Shown in pieces: positions 1-8,800 of a stretch of DNA of 28,721 nucleotides; within the stretch, counting starts at the first letter, position 1; the number at the start of each line of letters is the position of its first letter. Position numbers and translations under genes: made by a program. Under the pieces are notes generated by a model. It saw only the letters and a list, made by a program, of their open reading frames with translations, had not been told where the DNA came from and ran no database searches. The stretch comes from CALGLS01 sp047626155 (GTDB lineage: Bacteria; Bacteroidota; Bacteroidia; Chitinophagales; Saprospiraceae): NCBI GenBank assembly GCA_047626155.1, contig JBLHRR010000059.1:1-28721 (forward strand), written 5' to 3'.

Positions 1-4
1 CTTT

Positions 5-1003
5 CTAACAAAAAAAATACAAATCACCATTATTTTTCAAGTTGTCCCAAAATATAGAAATCTCTTTCTGGTCCTCAGGGCTGGATACAGCCACGATAAC
101 TTGCGGATTCTCCAGTTTAGCTACTTGCAAATGAGTAGTAACCATTTGCCCATAAATGTCAAGCCCTATTTTTCGAACATTATTCGTTACCCAAAGAAAA
201 GGGATCTTGGCCGCTATTAATTTCTTGGCCAGTACCTTCCCCTTTTTTCCAGTGCCCCATAATACCAAAGGTCGGTTGGAGTCGTAATCTAATTTCAAAA
301 ACCAAGGCATTTTTAAATCGAAATATTCCTGATTGGCATAAGTTTTTGAATTTCGGGAAGTTCGCTCTGGATGATCTCGCCAATAATGCAACAATTCATT
401 TACGGATACGACCTTTAAGTCCTTTTCGTAAAAACGAAAACACAAATCATAGTCCTCCGGATAGCGATCGACATCAAAGGCGCCGCAGACAATAAGGTCT
501 TCCCGGTAGCTCATCCAGCAAGGGGAGGGGAGGACGCACTCCCGATAGATATCATTGTAATGGCTGTTGTCTTGGCAAAGATCATTGAGCCATTGTTCGT
601 AGCGTTTATAACCGTCCCCTAAGGTGGAAGTAGAAATGTATTTCACCCATCCCGTAGCCACATGCCCTGGTCCATTTGCTATAAGGCATTGCTGTAGTTT
701 TTCCAATTTGTCGGGAGCCATCACATCATCCGCGTCCATACGAGTGAGGAGCTGGCCCGTGCTTTTTGCGAAAGCCAAACGGAGCGCAGGAATGATTCCT
801 TTTTCTTTAGTGGTGGAAACTTTAATGCGCTGATCGGTTTGCGCAAATTCATTTAAAATAGCGAGGCTGTCATCGGTAGATTGATCGTTGACGGCCAGGA
901 GTTCCCAGTCGGAATTCGTTTGTTGGAGGATGCTATTTAAGCATTCCATCAGCCAAGGAGCGGCATTGAAAACGGGAAGTAGGATGCTGATTGTTGGTGG
1001 CAT
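5..1003 (-). CDS. Family 2 glycosyltransferase with C-terminal nucleotide-fold-like extension
   Basis: This 332-residue protein is predicted to transfer a sugar from a nucleotide-sugar donor during surface polysaccharide or glycan synthesis in the cytoplasm. The N-terminus has the GT-A fold signature: the strand ISILLPVFN (5-13), the donor-binding VND (38-40) and a DxD-type motif in MDADD (89-93). The conserved PEDYDLCFR (182-190) matches the acceptor-side ED region of GT2 enzymes. After about residue 240 there is a second segment with VLWGTGKKGK (247-256), which resembles a glycine-rich Rossmann-type loop; this extension is seen in some Bacteroidota GT2 proteins and its role is unknown. The ATG at 1003 fits the start of the fold. 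No hydrophobic anchor is visible. The acceptor cannot be predicted. The family call is firm, the extension is inference. Confidence 0.9.
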   Translation of the reverse strand: MPPTISILLPVFNAAPWLMECLNSILQQTNSDWELLAVNDQSTDDSLAILNEFAQTDQRIKVSTTKEKGIIPALRLAFAKSTGQLLTRMDADDVMAPDKLEKLQQCLIANGPGHVATGWVKYISTSTLGDGYKRYEQWLNDLCQDNSHYNDIYRECVLPSPCWMSYREDLIVCGAFDVDRYPEDYDLCFRFYEKDLKVVSVNELLHYWRDHPERTSRNSKTYANQEYFDLKMPWFLKLDYDSNRPLVLWGTGKKGKVLAKKLIAAKIPFLWVTNNVRKIGLDIYGQMVTTHLQVAKLENPQVIVAVSSPEDQKEISIFWDNLKNNGDLYFFC

Positions 1004-1213
1004 GGTGACAAAGTAACAACAAAAAATACTTCTTTGACAGATCTCGATGGTTCATTTGTCACCAGCCCTCAACGCTCAATCCAAATACCTAAAAACATCA
1101 ACCGCCTCATACTTAGGACTTCTACTAATTTCTACCAAGATGACGGTTGGTTTAAAGTCCGAATCCGAATCAGCAGCATTCTCTCTTTGTCAAAAGCGGA
1201 TACAAAAACATTA
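1004..1213. other. Gap without a convincing gene
   Basis: I see no gene I can support here. A 55-codon open frame runs from an ATG at 1047 to a TAG at 1212-1214 on the plus strand, but it ends at the edge of the palindromic repeat and resembles no family I know. A 17-base stretch at 1012-1028 (AGTAACAACAAAAAATA) resembles the inverted end of the repeat that finishes at 1337. Confidence 0.5.
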
Positions 1214-1337
1214 GGTATTACACTAAAAATAATTTCCCGATTTTTTTCGTGGAAACAATTATATAAACCACTCTCCCTGTGGTCGTTTTGATTTACATAA
1301 TCGTTTCCAAATCGGGATTCAATTTTTCGTTGTTACT
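1214..1337 (+). repeat. 124 bp imperfect palindromic repeat, copy 1 (MITE-like)
   Basis: This 124 bp block recurs at 28598-28721 with only about four differences by eye (~97% identity), again as a truncated copy at 17731-17814 and as a diverged copy at 19335-19455. Its two ends are imperfect inverted repeats of about 28 bp: the left side ends in CCCGATT and the right side contains AATCGGG, with GGAAAC and GTTTCC further in. The centre holds a small hairpin, ACCAC-TCTCCCT-GTGGT. A short non-coding unit with terminal inverted repeats fits a miniature inverted-repeat element, but a structured RNA or regulatory site is possible. No target-site duplication is evident. Confidence 0.8.
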
Positions 1338-1606
1338 AGGATAGCAACGGATGAAATTTTATGCATCGAGAGTAAAGGAGACTATCTACACATCGTGACG
1401 GCAGACAGTCCAGTCATCAAATGTTTGGAGAACCTTAAGGATATGGTCAAGAGAGTGCCAAGCCATTTTGTGCAAACACATCGCTCCTTAATGTCGTGAA
1501 TATTGATAAAATCGACTACGTTGAAAATAATAGGATGGTTATTAAGGAACAATACATTCCGATTAGTAGAGCTTTCCACTCTAAGGTAATGGAGCGATTG
1601 AAGTGA
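1338..1606 (+). pseudogene. LytTR DNA-binding domain remnant, frameshifted
   Basis: In one frame, 1341-1496 reads IATDEILCIESKGDYLHIV and continues to FVQTHRSL. In a second frame, from 1490 to the TGA at 1604-1606, it reads NVVNIDKIDYVENN through ISRAFHSKVMERLK. Together these form a near-complete LytTR domain, the DNA-binding output module of response regulators such as AlgR and AgrA (established family knowledge). One frameshift near 1490 separates the halves, and the frame meets a TGA at 1497. Everything upstream of the domain (a receiver or sensor domain) is absent, and the palindromic repeat abuts the domain directly. It is therefore read as a dead fragment. The gene it came from cannot be named. 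Confidence 0.8.
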
Positions 1607-1728
1607 TTAAAAGACTGACTATCAGTTAGGTATGGAATGTTTTCACGACTTGAAAAATGGAAAAAAGACAGTACCCCCTGGCCATTTCCAACAAGGCCAA
1701 ATAAAATAAAAACCACTCTTGTTTTTAC

Positions 1729-1759
1729 TTTGTTTCTCCAAGCAAAAAATATATCTTTG
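1729..1759 (+). promoter_or_regulatory. Bacteroidota-type promoter of atpDC
   Basis: TTTG at 1729-1732 and TATCTTTG at 1752-1759 match the Bacteroidota -33 (TTTG) and -7 (TAnnTTTG) consensus with 19 bp between them. The predicted start of transcription lies a few bases downstream, giving an A/T-rich leader of about 45 bases before the atpD ATG. The match is direct; its activity is inferred. Confidence 0.65.
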
Positions 1760-1810
1760 CAGCGTTTTTCAGAAAACCCTTTCGTAAATTAATAAAAATA
1801 GCAATATATC

Positions 1811-3328
1811 ATGGCGAATATCGGTCGTATCACACAAGTAATTGGACCAGTAGTAGACATCAGCTTTGCTGGATCTGAACTTCCGGAAATCTTCAACGCA
1901 CTTACCATTAAAAGACCTAATGGTGAAGAGCTAATTATGGAATGCCAACAGCACCTTGGAGAGGACAGGGTACGTGCGATATCAATGGACTCTACAGACG
2001 GTTTGACCCGTGGAATGGAGTGTGTCGATACCGGAAAAGCTATTGCAATGCCAGTTGGAGACGCCATTAAAGGCCGTTTGTTCAACGTAGTAGGTGTAGC
2101 TGTAGATGGTATAGGCGAAGTTCCTAAGGGAGACAACGCTTACCCAATTCACCGTGATCCGCCTAGATATGAAGACCTTTCTACTGAAAAGGAAGTACTC
2201 TTTACAGGTATCAAAGTAATCGACCTGATAGAGCCTTATTCTAAAGGTGGAAAAATTGGTCTCTTTGGTGGTGCCGGTGTAGGAAAAACGGTATTGATCA
2301 TGGAGCTGGTAAACAATATTGCAAAAGCATACGAAGGTATCTCTGTATTCGCAGGAGTAGGAGAAAGAACTCGTGAAGGAAACGATTTGCTTCGTGAATT
2401 CTTAGAATCTGACGTAATCGATTACGGAGAGGCATTTAAGCACTCTATGGAATCAGGCGGATGGGATCTTTCTAAGGTGGATATGAAAGCACTAGAAAAC
2501 TCTAAAGCAACATTGGTATTCGGACAGATGAATGAGCCTCCTGGGGCACGTGCAAGAGTAGCATTGTCTGGATTAACAATTGCAGAATATTACCGTGATG
2601 GTGACTTGAACGATCCAACTGGTGGTCGTGACATCCTTTTCTTCGTTGATAACATCTTCCGTTTTACACAAGCGGGTTCTGAGGTATCAGCACTTTTGGG
2701 ACGTATGCCTTCAGCGGTAGGATATCAGCCAACTTTGGCAACAGAGATGGGATTGATGCAGGAACGTATTACTTCAACTAAGCGTGGTTCTATTACTTCT
2801 GTACAGGCAGTATATGTACCTGCGGATGATTTAACTGACCCTGCACCTGCAACAACATTTGCTCACTTGGATGCAACGACGGTATTGAGTCGTAAGATTG
2901 CTTCCCTCGGTATCTACCCAGCGGTGGATCCTTTGGATTCAACTTCTCGTATCCTTGACCCAGCTATTATCGGTAACGAACACTACGAAACAGCTCGTGC
3001 GGTTCAAGCGATCTTACAGCGTTATAACGAATTACAAGATATTATTGCGATTCTCGGTATGGAAGAATTGTCTGAAGAAGATAAGCAGGCAGTACACCGT
3101 GCACGTAGAATACAGCGTTTCCTTTCTCAGCCTTTCCACGTAGCAGAACAGTTTACAGGATTGAAGGGAGTATTGGTGCCAATCGAAGAAACCATCCGAG
3201 GGTTCAAAATGATCCTTAACGGTGAAGTTGATCAGTATCCAGAAGCAGCTTTCAACTTGAAAGGTTCCATCGATGATGTAATCGAAACAGGTAAGAAGAT
3301 GATGGCGGAAGCAGAAGCTAACGCGTAA
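1811..3328 (+). CDS. atpD: ATP synthase F1 subunit beta
   Basis: This 505-residue protein is the catalytic subunit of F1Fo-ATP synthase; three copies alternate with alpha subunits and make ATP at the inner membrane. The order is an N-terminal beta-barrel (GRITQVIGPVVDISF, 5-19), the Walker A loop GGAGVGKT (153-160), the GERTREGND motif (184-192), and the Walker B and DELSEED regions. The latter is present as ELSEEDK in the C-terminal helical domain. Length and motifs are those of a functional bacterial beta subunit. The ATG follows an A-rich leader with no Shine-Dalgarno site, usual for Bacteroidota. atpC follows after 29 bp. The remaining F1Fo genes are not nearby, as in other Bacteroidota where atpDC is a separate unit. 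Confidence 0.98.
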   Translation: MANIGRITQVIGPVVDISFAGSELPEIFNALTIKRPNGEELIMECQQHLGEDRVRAISMDSTDGLTRGMECVDTGKAIAMPVGDAIKGRLFNVVGVAVDGIGEVPKGDNAYPIHRDPPRYEDLSTEKEVLFTGIKVIDLIEPYSKGGKIGLFGGAGVGKTVLIMELVNNIAKAYEGISVFAGVGERTREGNDLLREFLESDVIDYGEAFKHSMESGGWDLSKVDMKALENSKATLVFGQMNEPPGARARVALSGLTIAEYYRDGDLNDPTGGRDILFFVDNIFRFTQAGSEVSALLGRMPSAVGYQPTLATEMGLMQERITSTKRGSITSVQAVYVPADDLTDPAPATTFAHLDATTVLSRKIASLGIYPAVDPLDSTSRILDPAIIGNEHYETARAVQAILQRYNELQDIIAILGMEELSEEDKQAVHRARRIQRFLSQPFHVAEQFTGLKGVLVPIEETIRGFKMILNGEVDQYPEAAFNLKGSIDDVIETGKKMMAEAEANA

Positions 3329-3357
3329 TTAACTTAAATAACAGATAACTAATTACA

Positions 3358-3609
3358 ATGAATTTAATAGTCTTGACACCAGGAAAGAAAGTATTTGAAG
3401 GAGATATTACTTCCGTAAAAGTACCAGGCATCGGCGGTCAATTTGAAATATTAAACAATCACGCTCCTATCGTTTCTGGCTTAGGCGAAGGTGATGTCCG
3501 CATCATCGAAACGGGAGGGAATGTACAGCGTTTTAAAATTACACAAGGCTTTGTGGAAGTACTGCGAAATGAAGTAGCGCTACTGGTACAGAGTGTTGTT
3601 GAAGAATAA
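3358..3609 (+). CDS. atpC: ATP synthase F1 subunit epsilon (short form)
   Basis: This 83-residue protein is the epsilon subunit of the ATP synthase central stalk, which contacts gamma and the c-ring. Visible are the opening strand LIVLTPGKKVFEGDI and the conserved GQFEILNNHAPIVSGL, both from the N-terminal beta-sandwich. The usual ~130-residue epsilon has a C-terminal helical hairpin that inhibits ATP hydrolysis; it is missing here. This short form is common in Bacteroidota, so it is probably not a truncation. It follows atpD in the same operon and is closed by a strong terminator. Confidence 0.95.
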   Translation: MNLIVLTPGKKVFEGDITSVKVPGIGGQFEILNNHAPIVSGLGEGDVRIIETGGNVQRFKITQGFVEVLRNEVALLVQSVVEE

Positions 3610-3630
3610 TTAAGAAAGTCATCTTGTTAG

Positions 3631-3673
3631 AGGGGACGGAGCATTTAGTTGTTTCGTCCCCTTTTTCTTTTTA
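3631..3673 (+). terminator. Rho-independent terminator of atpDC
   Basis: AGGGGACG at 3631-3638 pairs perfectly with CGTCCCCT at 3655-3662, extendable by GA/TT pairs, and is followed by a T-rich tract to 3673. It lies 21 bases after the atpC stop codon. Confidence 0.85.
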
Positions 3674-3677
3674 CGCG

Positions 3678-3722
3678 GTTACGTCTTTAGCTCTGCTAAA
3701 GACATAACACTAAAGACGTAAC
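3678..3722. terminator. Nested inverted repeats between convergent atpC and GNAT genes
   Basis: GTTACGTCTTTAG at 3678-3690 is the exact inverse of CTAAAGACGTAAC at 3710-3722. An alternative shorter hairpin, GTCTTTAGC-TCT-GCTAAAGAC, uses the same left arm with an internal copy at 3694-3702. The right arm overlaps the last codons and stop of the GNAT gene. The likely role is termination from the minus strand; the two mutually exclusive folds are seen directly, the function is inferred. Confidence 0.5.
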
Positions 3723-4258
3723 AATACAATTGCCCAAGTTTCTCCATCCGCCTCATACTCCCGTACCACCTCAAAGCCAACCTTCTCATGCGCCCGCAAA
3801 GACCGCATATTCTGTTTTGAAACTTCAGTGACGATAAAATCAAAATGTCTTTTCATCAAGCGGCTCATCTCCATGTACAAGCCCGCGAAAACACCTTGCC
3901 CGCGATAGTCCTTTCCAATGCAAATCTGACCCATCGTAAAGTATCTGGCGTCTTTTAATGACTGCTCCTGGTACGTGATCTTATCAATTTCTTCGAACAT
4001 GGGAATAAGGATAGGAATCTCGTTTCTCCAATTTTCTAACATGACTAATGCATAGCCAGCAATACTTTCTCCGTCTTTTGCTACGATGTGCGGATGAGGG
4101 CTGTTCAATTTTTCGAGAAGTACTAAGTTGTGTTTGACGGTAACAAAGCCTTCCTCATTTGCTTCTGTTTTCGAGACGGCGGTGGAGTGGTTTTCGTTTT
4201 GTAGTTGGAGGATGCCGTTTAGGTCGGCGGTGGTTTTGGCGGTGGTGTAGCGAATCAT
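3710..4258 (-). CDS. GNAT family N-acetyltransferase
   Basis: This 182-residue cytoplasmic protein is predicted to move an acetyl group from acetyl-CoA to an amine substrate. Motif A of the GNAT fold is clear: the strand MGQICIGKDY (109-118) followed by the acetyl-CoA pyrophosphate loop RGQG (119-122) and a helix (VFAGLYMEMSR). The later LRAHEKVGFEVVREYE matches motif B, where the final strand and helix often read 'N..A...YeklGF'. It lies 28 bp downstream of the unrecognised 464-residue gene on the same strand, probably co-transcribed. The substrate cannot be read from the sequence. Confidence 0.88.
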   Translation of the reverse strand: MIRYTTAKTTADLNGILQLQNENHSTAVSKTEANEEGFVTVKHNLVLLEKLNSPHPHIVAKDGESIAGYALVMLENWRNEIPILIPMFEEIDKITYQEQSLKDARYFTMGQICIGKDYRGQGVFAGLYMEMSRLMKRHFDFIVTEVSKQNMRSLRAHEKVGFEVVREYEADGETWAIVLLRL

Positions 4259-4286
4259 TTGTTATTGTATTTTATGGTGATGGTAA

Positions 4287-5681
4287 TTATCCTAGTTGTT
4301 CTAAAAGCCAATCCTTGGACCCCATTTCTTTTTCCTCTTGAATTTCTTTTTTTAATTTTTCATAAGCTTTTTTATCTCGGGGTGTTAAATGTAAAATTCG
4401 GCCAGTAAAACGGATAAAATTTTGATAGTGTTTTTTGTGATAGCTTAATATTTTTTTCCGACCTAACCATACCATCGTACTAGACAATAGTGATGACAAT
4501 GCGTCGTATTCATTTCGTTCAAAATAAATTTTAACTAACATTATTTTTGCATCTGCATTTAGTAATAAGTCTCTTTCATCAATTTGCAATAGTAATGTCA
4601 TGGCCTGATCGTAATTTTTCCTTGTGAAATCAAGTTTTGCCAGACTGTATATATAATTGCTTTCTCGATGACGGGGATCAAGCATTGGTTTGTAGTCAGG
4701 AATGAAATTTTCCAGCCATTCAAATTCTTCAAAAGCCAATGCAGCAGAAACAATATTGTTATAGGTGAATCGACTCAGTTCACCGTTTTCTATTAAGAGC
4801 CCTTCTCTTAGTCCTGATTTGTATAAGTCAAAAACTTCCCTACGATATTCATTGATTCCAGTATTAATTTTACGGATACAAAAATTAATGGAAGAAAAGT
4901 ATAAATATTTTAGATCGTCTGGGGCTAGTAAATACTGATGCTGTTGAAGTGTACTTTTGAGTAATTGAAAGCATTCTGTATTGTTTTCTGATATGGCTCG
5001 GTAGCAGTAGTAGTAACAGGCGATACTAGGTTCCTTTAAGTAAGAACTATTCTCTAAGAAAGTTAATAGTAATTCTACGAGCTGAAAGTCATACTTTGTT
5101 GTAAAGACAGATTGATGAGAGTTTACAAAACAAGCCTGCTTTAGCTTACTCATTAATAAATACTTATCAAGAGCCTGGTTCATCGACCTCAGATTATTCT
5201 CAATGCCTCTGTTTCTTGAGTCTACGTAATTATATTGTTCAAACTTCAGAGAATATTCGAAATAATAAAATTCTAGTCCCGGATTCATTTTCTCTAATTG
5301 TTGCTCGCCTACACGTATTGATTTTTGAAAATACTTTTCTTGTTTTTTGTGTTTATAAGCCCTTGCTTTGTGCAGCGTTTCCTTCACAGGAGTACTCTTA
5401 TATTCAACATAGGCGAGATATTCTTCAATACATCGTAGCAGCCAAGAACTAACATGACGTAAAAGTTTATCGTCAAATTCCTTCCCCTGAAAAACTGATT
5501 CGAAAACCCGTTCTTTTTTAAACGCTGTTGAACCTTCTTTTGAATAATCAACTAAATACCGCCACAAGTCGGTTACTTCCTTACGTTGATTAAAGAAAGG
5601 AGAGGCTACAAATTTATTGAGCTCTCTTTTTTCAACCCCTGTAAGCTCTAAAAATACTGATATAAGTTGACTTCTTCGCAT
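4287..5681 (-). CDS. Unrecognised helical protein (464 aa)
   Basis: I do not recognise a named family. The protein is rich in leucine, tyrosine and charged residues and looks all-helical throughout, with pairs of amphipathic helices suggestive of TPR-like repeats (for example YSLAKLDFTRKNYDQAMTLL and the following segment). The N-terminus contains KFVASPFFNQRKEV, a motif I associate with similar ~500-residue hypothetical proteins in Saprospiraceae. There is no signal peptide or membrane segment, so it is probably cytoplasmic. It is the first gene of a likely two-gene unit with the GNAT enzyme. It has a good -7 promoter element just upstream. Function unknown. Confidence 0.8.
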   Translation of the reverse strand: MRRSQLISVFLELTGVEKRELNKFVASPFFNQRKEVTDLWRYLVDYSKEGSTAFKKERVFESVFQGKEFDDKLLRHVSSWLLRCIEEYLAYVEYKSTPVKETLHKARAYKHKKQEKYFQKSIRVGEQQLEKMNPGLEFYYFEYSLKFEQYNYVDSRNRGIENNLRSMNQALDKYLLMSKLKQACFVNSHQSVFTTKYDFQLVELLLTFLENSSYLKEPSIACYYYCYRAISENNTECFQLLKSTLQQHQYLLAPDDLKYLYFSSINFCIRKINTGINEYRREVFDLYKSGLREGLLIENGELSRFTYNNIVSAALAFEEFEWLENFIPDYKPMLDPRHRESNYIYSLAKLDFTRKNYDQAMTLLLQIDERDLLLNADAKIMLVKIYFERNEYDALSSLLSSTMVWLGRKKILSYHKKHYQNFIRFTGRILHLTPRDKKAYEKLKKEIQEEKEMGSKDWLLEQLG

Positions 5682-5702
5682 CCTTTATTTTTATTTTATA
5701 AT

Positions 5703-5710
5703 CAAATGTA
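5703..5710 (-). promoter_or_regulatory. Promoter -7 element for the 464-residue gene
   Basis: On the minus strand this reads TACATTTG, a perfect match to the Bacteroidota -7 consensus TAnnTTTG, 21 bases upstream of the start codon. The -33 region is only T-rich (no clear TTTG), so the call is moderate. Confidence 0.4.
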
Positions 5711-5765
5711 TTGAAAAAGAGTAAGTTATGAAAATTTACTTTTTGATAAATTGATAATTGTGTTG

Positions 5766-5796
5766 TTGTTAAGAAGGAATTTAGTCCTCATATTTG
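5766..5796 (+). promoter_or_regulatory. Possible promoter of the large secreted protein gene
   Basis: TTG at 5766-5768 and CATATTTG at 5789-5796 lie 20 bp apart and match the Bacteroidota -33/-7 pattern with one mismatch in the -7 box. The start codon is 37 bases downstream. Confidence 0.35.
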
Positions 5797-5833
5797 TATT
5801 GTAATCAAGAAATAATTGGGAAAAAACAAATAA

Positions 5834-8800
5834 ATGAATAAGCCCTCCACATATGGCTTTCTTTTAAAAATCACGCTAATCAGCATTCTGCTGATGGGGC
5901 AAAGTATTGGTCTCTTAGCCCAATGGGAGGCCGTGTATTTTGATTCCAGTAATACACCAGATAACTTTCCAAATATAAAAACAGTAGAATTTACTTCGTT
6001 ACAGAATGGTTTAGCGGCTGGTGATAATGGCCTTGTTTATCGAAGCAGTGATAGTGGTCTGAACTGGGAAAGCATACTAACAGAACCTAACGGGCTGAGA
6101 TTTGTAGACATGAACTTTGCTACACCAATAACAGCCTTCTGCGTAGCTCAAGAAAACAATGTATCTAATAGTTGCGACGGAAGTGGAGTAATTGCTCGGA
6201 CAAAAAATTATGGAGCAACCTGGAATTTTACTTATACAGATGATAATTTGTTTGCAGTGCATTTTCCAACTGAAAGTGTTGGTTACGCAGTCGGAAGTTG
6301 TGATGCAGTTTATAAAACTATAAATGGAGGTGATTCCTGGGAACTGTTTAACCCCGGTTCTGGAAGTGGTTTTACAAATGTATTCTTTAGAGATGAGCTA
6401 AATGGTTTCGTCGCAGGTCTGGGGGATGTATTTTACCAAACTATAGACGGAGGAGAAAATTGGATAAATATTGATTTGCCAAATGCTTCAGACTATACCG
6501 AGATCACTTTTGTTGATGCAACAGTCGGATTTGTTCTCGCCGGAAATAAAGTATTTAAAACAAGCGATGGAGGGTTTGATTGGACGGAAGAAATAACAAT
6601 ACCTGATCCTGGTGCTTTGAATTACACCACAATGTTTTGGGTAGATGAAAATAAGGCTTGGATTGCAACTGATAGTAGACTTCGAAATACGGATGATGGA
6701 GGAAGTTCATGGTTACTACAAGAGGCAAATACGCCAAGTAATAACAATGCATTTACGTTTGGTATTCAGGACTTATTTTTCTTAAATGAAAATCAGGGTT
6801 TTATAGCCGGAACTCAAGGGTACTTTAAAACCATAACCGGAGGTGCTAGTCTTCCTGATCTCCAATACTTAGCTGGAAATGTATTTATTGACCTAGATGA
6901 AAATTGTAATTTAGATGTATCAGATTCAAGTCTTAAAACCTGGGTTATAGAAATTACAGATGGCACGAATAAATTCTTCTCGACTACTGATTTTAACGGA
7001 AACTATTTTCTTGCTTTGCCAACTGGCGAGTATGATGTGCAACTTGCGCTTCCAAATAAGAATTGGACAAACGGCTGTCAGTTAACTTATCAAATAACAC
7101 TTGATGCGCCTCTTGATACCTTAATAAGAAACTTACCTGTTCGAAAAGCAGTTGATAATTGTCCTGTATTAGAAGTGGATATTTCTACTAATGCATTGGC
7201 CCATTGTTCCGATAATATTTATACAGTCCGTTATTTTAATAGAGGAACAGCTACGGCCAATGCATCTTATGTCGATGTAAAACTAGAGGAGAGTTTGACG
7301 ATGACAAGTACCAATTGGTCATCTGTTTCAGGGAACACCTATACATTTGATTTAGGAGATGTCGCAGAAGGCGAATCTGGAAGTTTATCTTTTGTTGCTT
7401 TTTTAGAATGTAATCCAATTGTTGGACAAACACATGCGGTTCAAGCTAATATATACCCAGACGGATTTTGCTTGCCAGCGTCTCCACTTTGGGATGGAGC
7501 ATCTTTAAGCATAACGTTAGAATGCACAGGAGACTCCGTAGCATTTACGATAACAAATACAGGAACTGGGGATATGCAATCATTGCAGGATTTTGCAATA
7601 ATTGAAGACCACATAATTTTCATGACTGGTCCCATCGACCTCGACGCCGACCAAGACAGCACCTTCACCCTCTACCCACAAGGCACCACTCTCCGCCTCG
7701 AAGTAGATCAAGTCTCAAACCACCCCGGCAGAAGTAATCCTTCCGCCAGCTACGAAGCCTGTACCACCAACAACAGTGGCGGAATTAGTACGGGCTACGT
7801 AACTCAATTCCCAGAAGACGATGCGAATGTATTCGTCTCCATAGACGCACAAGAAAGCACGGCTTCCGCAGTCACCACCAATAAAAGAGCGTATCCCAAG
7901 GGCTATGGGGACGAGCACTATATCGAAGCAAACGTAGACCTGGACTACCACATTCTTTTTGAAAACAATACAACGGAGACCGTTTATACGGTGATTGTTC
8001 AGGACACGCTTTCGCAATGGTTTAATGCTTCCTCCATACGCCAGGGTTCGTCTAACTATGAATATGACTTTAGCCTTTCCGGAAATGGAATGGCAACATT
8101 TACCTTCTCTGATCTAGAACTGGCACCGGGCGAAAAAGGATTTATAAAATTCAGAGTACAACAAAAAGTAGATAACCCCAACGGTACTTTCATCGAAAAC
8201 ACCGCCTGCATTAGTTTCGATTATGGGCTGAACAACAAAACAAATACAACTGTCCATCAGGTAAGCTCTGATTTTTTAGAGACAGCGGACTTCATTCAAA
8301 TTACTGGGAACATCGCCAACGAAAATGGGGAAGCCATCGCACTGGTGGATGTACAGCACAACGGTCAATCGGGTATTGAAACGGACAATAATGGTTACTT
8401 TGCTATTGATGATGTAAGTCCAATGACTCCCTATACCGTTACCCCTTACAAAAACATCAACTTGACAAACGGAGTAGACGCCGCAGATTTGTATCTAATC
8501 CAGCAACACTTGCTCGAAAATGAAATTTTAGACTCTGAATACAAAATGCTGGCAGCGGATGTCAACAACTCGGGGTCTATAACTACACTAGATGTTTTCC
8601 AAGTCAGGGCAGCTGTACTATTATTGACCGATGAATTTCCAAATAATACCTCTTGGCGGTTTGTGAAAACACCGTACGATTTTGAAGATGCAAGTAAGCC
8701 CTTCAACTCCGTATTCCCAGAAGCATTCACCTTTGGAATTCCATTGAGTGAAAACGAAATTAATTTTACCGGTGTGAAAGTCGGTGATGTAGATGAGTCT

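Noticed and set aside
1034..1291. Open frame of 85 codons on the plus strand
   Set aside because: It runs into the palindromic repeat and ends inside it; no family resemblance.
1214..1337. Integron attC site
   Set aside because: The size and palindrome fit, but the core sites (GTTRRRY / RYYYAAC) are missing and no cassette-like gene order or integrase is seen.
1789..2136. Minus-strand open frame over the start of atpD
   Set aside because: Shadow of a strongly conserved gene on the other strand; serine/proline-rich, low-complexity protein.
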